Notes under the pieces: model-generated
The model's database searches: none
The model's input: only the letters and a program-made list of their open reading frames with translations
Told to the model about the DNA's origin: nothing
Shown: positions 6,594 through 8,512 of the stretch, in pieces
Position numbering within the stretch: the first letter of the stretch is position 1
Layout of the letters: each line of letters begins with the position of its first letter
Translations under genes and position numbers: made by a program
DNA from: CAZDOD01 sp964506935
Lineage (GTDB): Bacteria > Desulfobacterota > Zymogenia > Zymogenales > Zymogenaceae
Assembly (NCBI GenBank): GCA_964506935.1
Contig: CAZDOD010000123.1
Location: 1-8,512, forward strand
Length of the DNA: 8,512 nucleotides
Direction of reading: 5' to 3'

Positions 6594-6622
6594 TTGACAA
6601 AGAAAAAGCCTTTGGATATATA
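6594..6622 (+). promoter_or_regulatory. Sigma70-type promoter for yceD-rpmF-fabK
   Basis: A perfect -35 box TTGACA (6594-6599) is followed by a 17-bp spacer and TATATA (6617-6622) as -10. The predicted start point is near 6629-6630, giving a leader of about 105 nt that is very rich in G. The 7-bp inverted repeat GTCAAGA/TCTTGAC (6566-6572 and 6592-6598) is explained by the two facing -35 boxes. Confidence 0.7.
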
Positions 6623-6659
6623 TATTCAAACATTCTAACTATGGTGCCTCGCTGTGCAT

Positions 6660-6730
6660 GGGTCGGTGGGTTTTGTGGGGTTTTATGATATAGATTTGGG
6701 TTAGTTGGGGAGGGTGTGGGGGAGGGGGGA
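6660..6730 (+). promoter_or_regulatory. G-rich leader with potential G-quadruplex over the yceD ribosome binding site
   Basis: The sense strand carries G runs at 6660-6662, 6668-6670, 6677-6680 and 6698-6700. These are followed by the compact set 6707-6710, 6712-6714, 6718-6722 and 6724-6729, with loops of only 1, 3 and 1 nt. That set meets the usual G-quadruplex rule in both DNA and mRNA. The GGAGG at 6721-6725, 10 nt before the TTG at 6736, lies inside it, so folding could hide the ribosome binding site. Confidence 0.6.
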
Positions 6731-6735
6731 TTTTT

Positions 6736-7371
6736 TTGATATCAGGCTCGAAGATGGGTGTTTTTTCAGTAAAGATAAATGAAATCCCCAAGAGACCCGA
6801 TGGATGTTTCATTATGGAGTTTTACGGGGAGGGATTATTCCCCGAATGGGAAAAGGATAGAGACCTCCTTGAAATCCATACCACCAGAGAGGAACGGGAA
6901 AAGGGGGAGAATTATAACGGAGTTTTCGGGCCGATAAAAGGACCCTATCTCTCTTTTCCCCACGGCTTTGAGGGTTTTGTGAGCCTGGTTTCGTCGGATG
7001 ATGATATCTTTGTAAAGGGTCGTATTATAACACCGGCAAAAAATACATGCAGCCGATGCGCCGAACACTTTGAAGATAAAATGGACATCCTTTTTGAATA
7101 TATTATCTCAATGGAGGAGGTAAGAGATAAAGAGATTGAACTTAAGGCCGAAGATCTGGAGTTTGATTTTCTTCACGGCAATGAGCTCGATATAGGACAA
7201 ATTATCTGTGAACAGGTATCTCTCAACCTTCCGGTACAACCCCTCTGTAGTGAGGATTGTCTGGGGTTGTGCAAGAAATGTGGGAAAAATCTCAATATCA
7301 AAAAATGCAACTGTGAGAATGAAATTATTGATATCAGGTTTGAAAAATTAAAGGATTTTCAAGTAAAATAG
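6736..7371 (+). CDS. yceD: DUF177 / YceD-family protein (23S rRNA accumulation protein)
   Basis: YceD/DUF177 proteins are needed for normal 23S rRNA accumulation in bacteria and plastids and are usually encoded directly before rpmF, as here. The 211-residue product shows the family pattern: an N-terminal KINEIP segment, a CSRC pair at Cys105/Cys108, the acidic middle, LDIGQIICEQVSLNLPVQPLC (151-171), and the C-terminal cysteine cluster Cys171, Cys175, Cys179, Cys182, Cys191 and Cys193 in C-x3-C-x3-C-x2-CG...CNC, probably a metal site. The start is ambiguous. TTG at 6736 has a GGAGG 10 nt upstream. ATG at 6754 (Met7) has only a weak AGG but fits the usual family N-terminus better. rpmF begins 19 bp downstream. 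The predicted promoter is at 6594-6622 and the leader is strikingly G-rich. Confidence 0.92.
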   Translation: MISGSKMGVFSVKINEIPKRPDGCFIMEFYGEGLFPEWEKDRDLLEIHTTREEREKGENYNGVFGPIKGPYLSFPHGFEGFVSLVSSDDDIFVKGRIITPAKNTCSRCAEHFEDKMDILFEYIISMEEVRDKEIELKAEDLEFDFLHGNELDIGQIICEQVSLNLPVQPLCSEDCLGLCKKCGKNLNIKKCNCENEIIDIRFEKLKDFQVK

Positions 7372-7390
7372 ATTAAGGGAAAATATAATT

Positions 7391-7573
7391 ATGGCTGTTC
7401 CAAAAAGGAGACATTCAAAGTCTCGAAAAAGTAAGAAACAATCCCATCAGGGCCTCCCGAAGCCGTCAAAGTCTATTTGTCCCAACTGCAGCGAGGCAAA
7501 GGCCCCGCATGAGGTATGTCCCCACTGCGGCCACTACAAAGATCGTATGGTGATAGAGATCGAGGAAGTGTAG
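7391..7573 (+). CDS. rpmF: 50S ribosomal protein L32, zinc-binding type
   Basis: L32 is a small protein of the large ribosomal subunit. The 60-residue product opens with the family signature MAVPKRRHSKSRK, has a basic N-terminal tail, and carries a zinc ribbon with Cys30/Cys33 (CPNC) and Cys43/Cys46 (CPHCG). It ends in the acidic VIEIEEV. AAGGGA lies 10 nt before the ATG. It is placed between yceD and a fatty-acid synthesis gene, the arrangement that links ribosome and lipid synthesis genes in many bacteria. Its last codons contain the ribosome binding site of fabK, whose start codon abuts its TAG stop. Confidence 0.98.
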   Translation: MAVPKRRHSKSRKSKKQSHQGLPKPSKSICPNCSEAKAPHEVCPHCGHYKDRMVIEIEEV

Positions 7574-8512
7574 TTGATTGAATCGAGGTTACTTTCCCTC
7601 CTTGATATAAAATATCCCATTTTTCAGGGGGGGATGGCCTGGGTCTCCCGCGCAGAGCTTGTGGCCTCGGTCAGCGAGGCCGGGGCACTGGGGATAATAG
7701 GCGCAGGTCTGATGGAGCCGGAAGACCTCGAAAGTGAGATAGAAAAGACAAAAAAATTAACCTCCCGCCCCTTCGGCGTAAACCTCATCGTTTTGGCACC
7801 TCATCTGATGGAGAAGCTCGAAGTCGTTCTAGGAAGCGGCGTTCGGGTACTCACGGTCGGTGCGGGAAACGCCGGGCCGATCCTGTCTCATGCCAAGGGC
7901 AGGGGCACGATGGTGATACCCGTCGTGGCCTCGGTCCCGCTGGCGATAAGGATGGAGAGGGCCGGGGCCCAAGCCGTGATAGTCGAGGGATATGAGGCGG
8001 GTGGCCATGTGGGGGAGCTTACAACGATGGCCCTGACCGCAATGGTTACAAAGGCTGTCTCGATACCTGTGATCGCCGCAGGCGGCATCGCCGACGGGAG
8101 GGGGATGGCGGCGGCCTTTGCCCTAGGTGCCGAGGGGATTCAGATGGGGACGATCTTTACGGTCGCAAAGGAATGCACCGTAGATGAGAGGTGGAAAAAG
8201 AGGGTCATCGAGGCAAAGGACAGGGACACGGTCGTGACCGGGAGGTCGACGGGACACCCCGTCAGGATTTTGAAGAATCGTTTCTCACGGGAGATCATCG
8301 AGATGGAGAAGACGGGGAAATCCCCTGAAGAGATAATGAAGCTGGGCGAGGGAAGACTGCTTCGGGCGGTCGATGGTGATGTGATGGAGGGCTCGGTCAT
8401 GAGCGGGCAGATAGCGGGTCTGGTCGATGAAGAAAGAGGGGCGCATCAGATTATAGACTCCGTAATGTCCGAGGCGGTCGATACCATAAAGAGGCTTAAT
8501 AGAATTATATTG
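7574..8512 (+). CDS. fabK: FMN-dependent enoyl-ACP reductase II (FabK), last few residues outside window
   Basis: FabK reduces trans-2-enoyl-ACP in the last step of each fatty-acid elongation cycle, using FMN and NAD(P)H. It is unrelated to FabI. The frame is open for 313 codons to the window end; the family is about 310-325 residues, so only a few are missing. The TIM-barrel motifs are KYPIFQGGMAWV (13-24), GIIGAG (40-45), RPFGVN (65-70), VIVEGYEAGGHVGELTTM (135-152) with the catalytic-type His145, IPVIAAGGIADGRG (164-177) for FMN phosphate, and GAEGIQMGT (185-193). The GGHVGELTTM form and the later VVTGRSTGHPVR separate it from generic nitronate monooxygenases, the main alternative annotation. 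The start is TTG at 7574, directly after the rpmF stop; an in-frame stop precedes it, GAGGAA sits 6 nt upstream, and the next ATG (7634) would delete the conserved KYPIFQGG. Confidence 0.93.
   Translation, partial: MIESRLLSLLDIKYPIFQGGMAWVSRAELVASVSEAGALGIIGAGLMEPEDLESEIEKTKKLTSRPFGVNLIVLAPHLMEKLEVVLGSGVRVLTVGAGNAGPILSHAKGRGTMVIPVVASVPLAIRMERAGAQAVIVEGYEAGGHVGELTTMALTAMVTKAVSIPVIAAGGIADGRGMAAAFALGAEGIQMGTIFTVAKECTVDERWKKRVIEAKDRDTVVTGRSTGHPVRILKNRFSREIIEMEKTGKSPEEIMKLGEGRLLRAVDGDVMEGSVMSGQIAGLVDEERGAHQIIDSVMSEAVDTIKRLNRIIL

Noticed and set aside
8140..8400. 86-codon open frame on the minus strand
   Set aside because: Antisense to fabK; Ser-rich shadow frame.

Overview
This is a housekeeping region of a bacterial chromosome, most like a deltaproteobacterial (Desulfobacterota-type) genome. 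That placement is inference. It rests on the gene order rho - rpmE - DUF1385 (YqhQ family) - prfA - prmC - murA, which as I recall is common in that group, and on the style of the Rho protein. No rRNA marker is present to confirm it.

Left part (1-5696, minus strand). Six genes run right to left: rho, rpmE, a DUF1385 membrane protein, prfA (release factor 1), prmC (which methylates release factors) and murA (first committed step of peptidoglycan synthesis), the last cut off by the window edge. Gaps from rpmE to murA are only 6-28 bp, so this reads as one operon. The exception is the 93-bp rho-rpmE gap, which holds a clear intrinsic terminator that would divide rho from the rest.

Middle (5697-6735). 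The spacer upstream of rho has a near-consensus sigma70 promoter (6005-6033, minus) that would give a leader of about 300 nt. Within it are an imperfect 44-46 bp tandem repeat and nested hairpin-forming segments, so it is a candidate cis-regulatory leader for rho. Next is a small secreted protein gene of unknown function (6072-6443, minus), with a perfect FNR/CRP-type palindrome just upstream of its start. Two divergent sigma70 promoters with -35 boxes 23 bp apart serve this gene and the rightward operon.

Right part (6736-8512, plus strand). yceD (DUF177), rpmF (L32) and fabK (FMN enoyl-ACP reductase, almost complete at the window edge) form a tight operon. This is the widespread yceD-rpmF-fatty-acid-synthesis arrangement, but with fabK directly after rpmF where plsX is more usual. 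The yceD leader carries a strong G-quadruplex-type G tract that contains the probable ribosome binding site.

The genes are conventional. The most interesting material is regulatory: the rho leader, the FNR-type box beside the orphan secreted protein, the G-rich yceD leader, and the terminator between rho and rpmE. I found no defence system, mobile element, CRISPR array or RNA gene.
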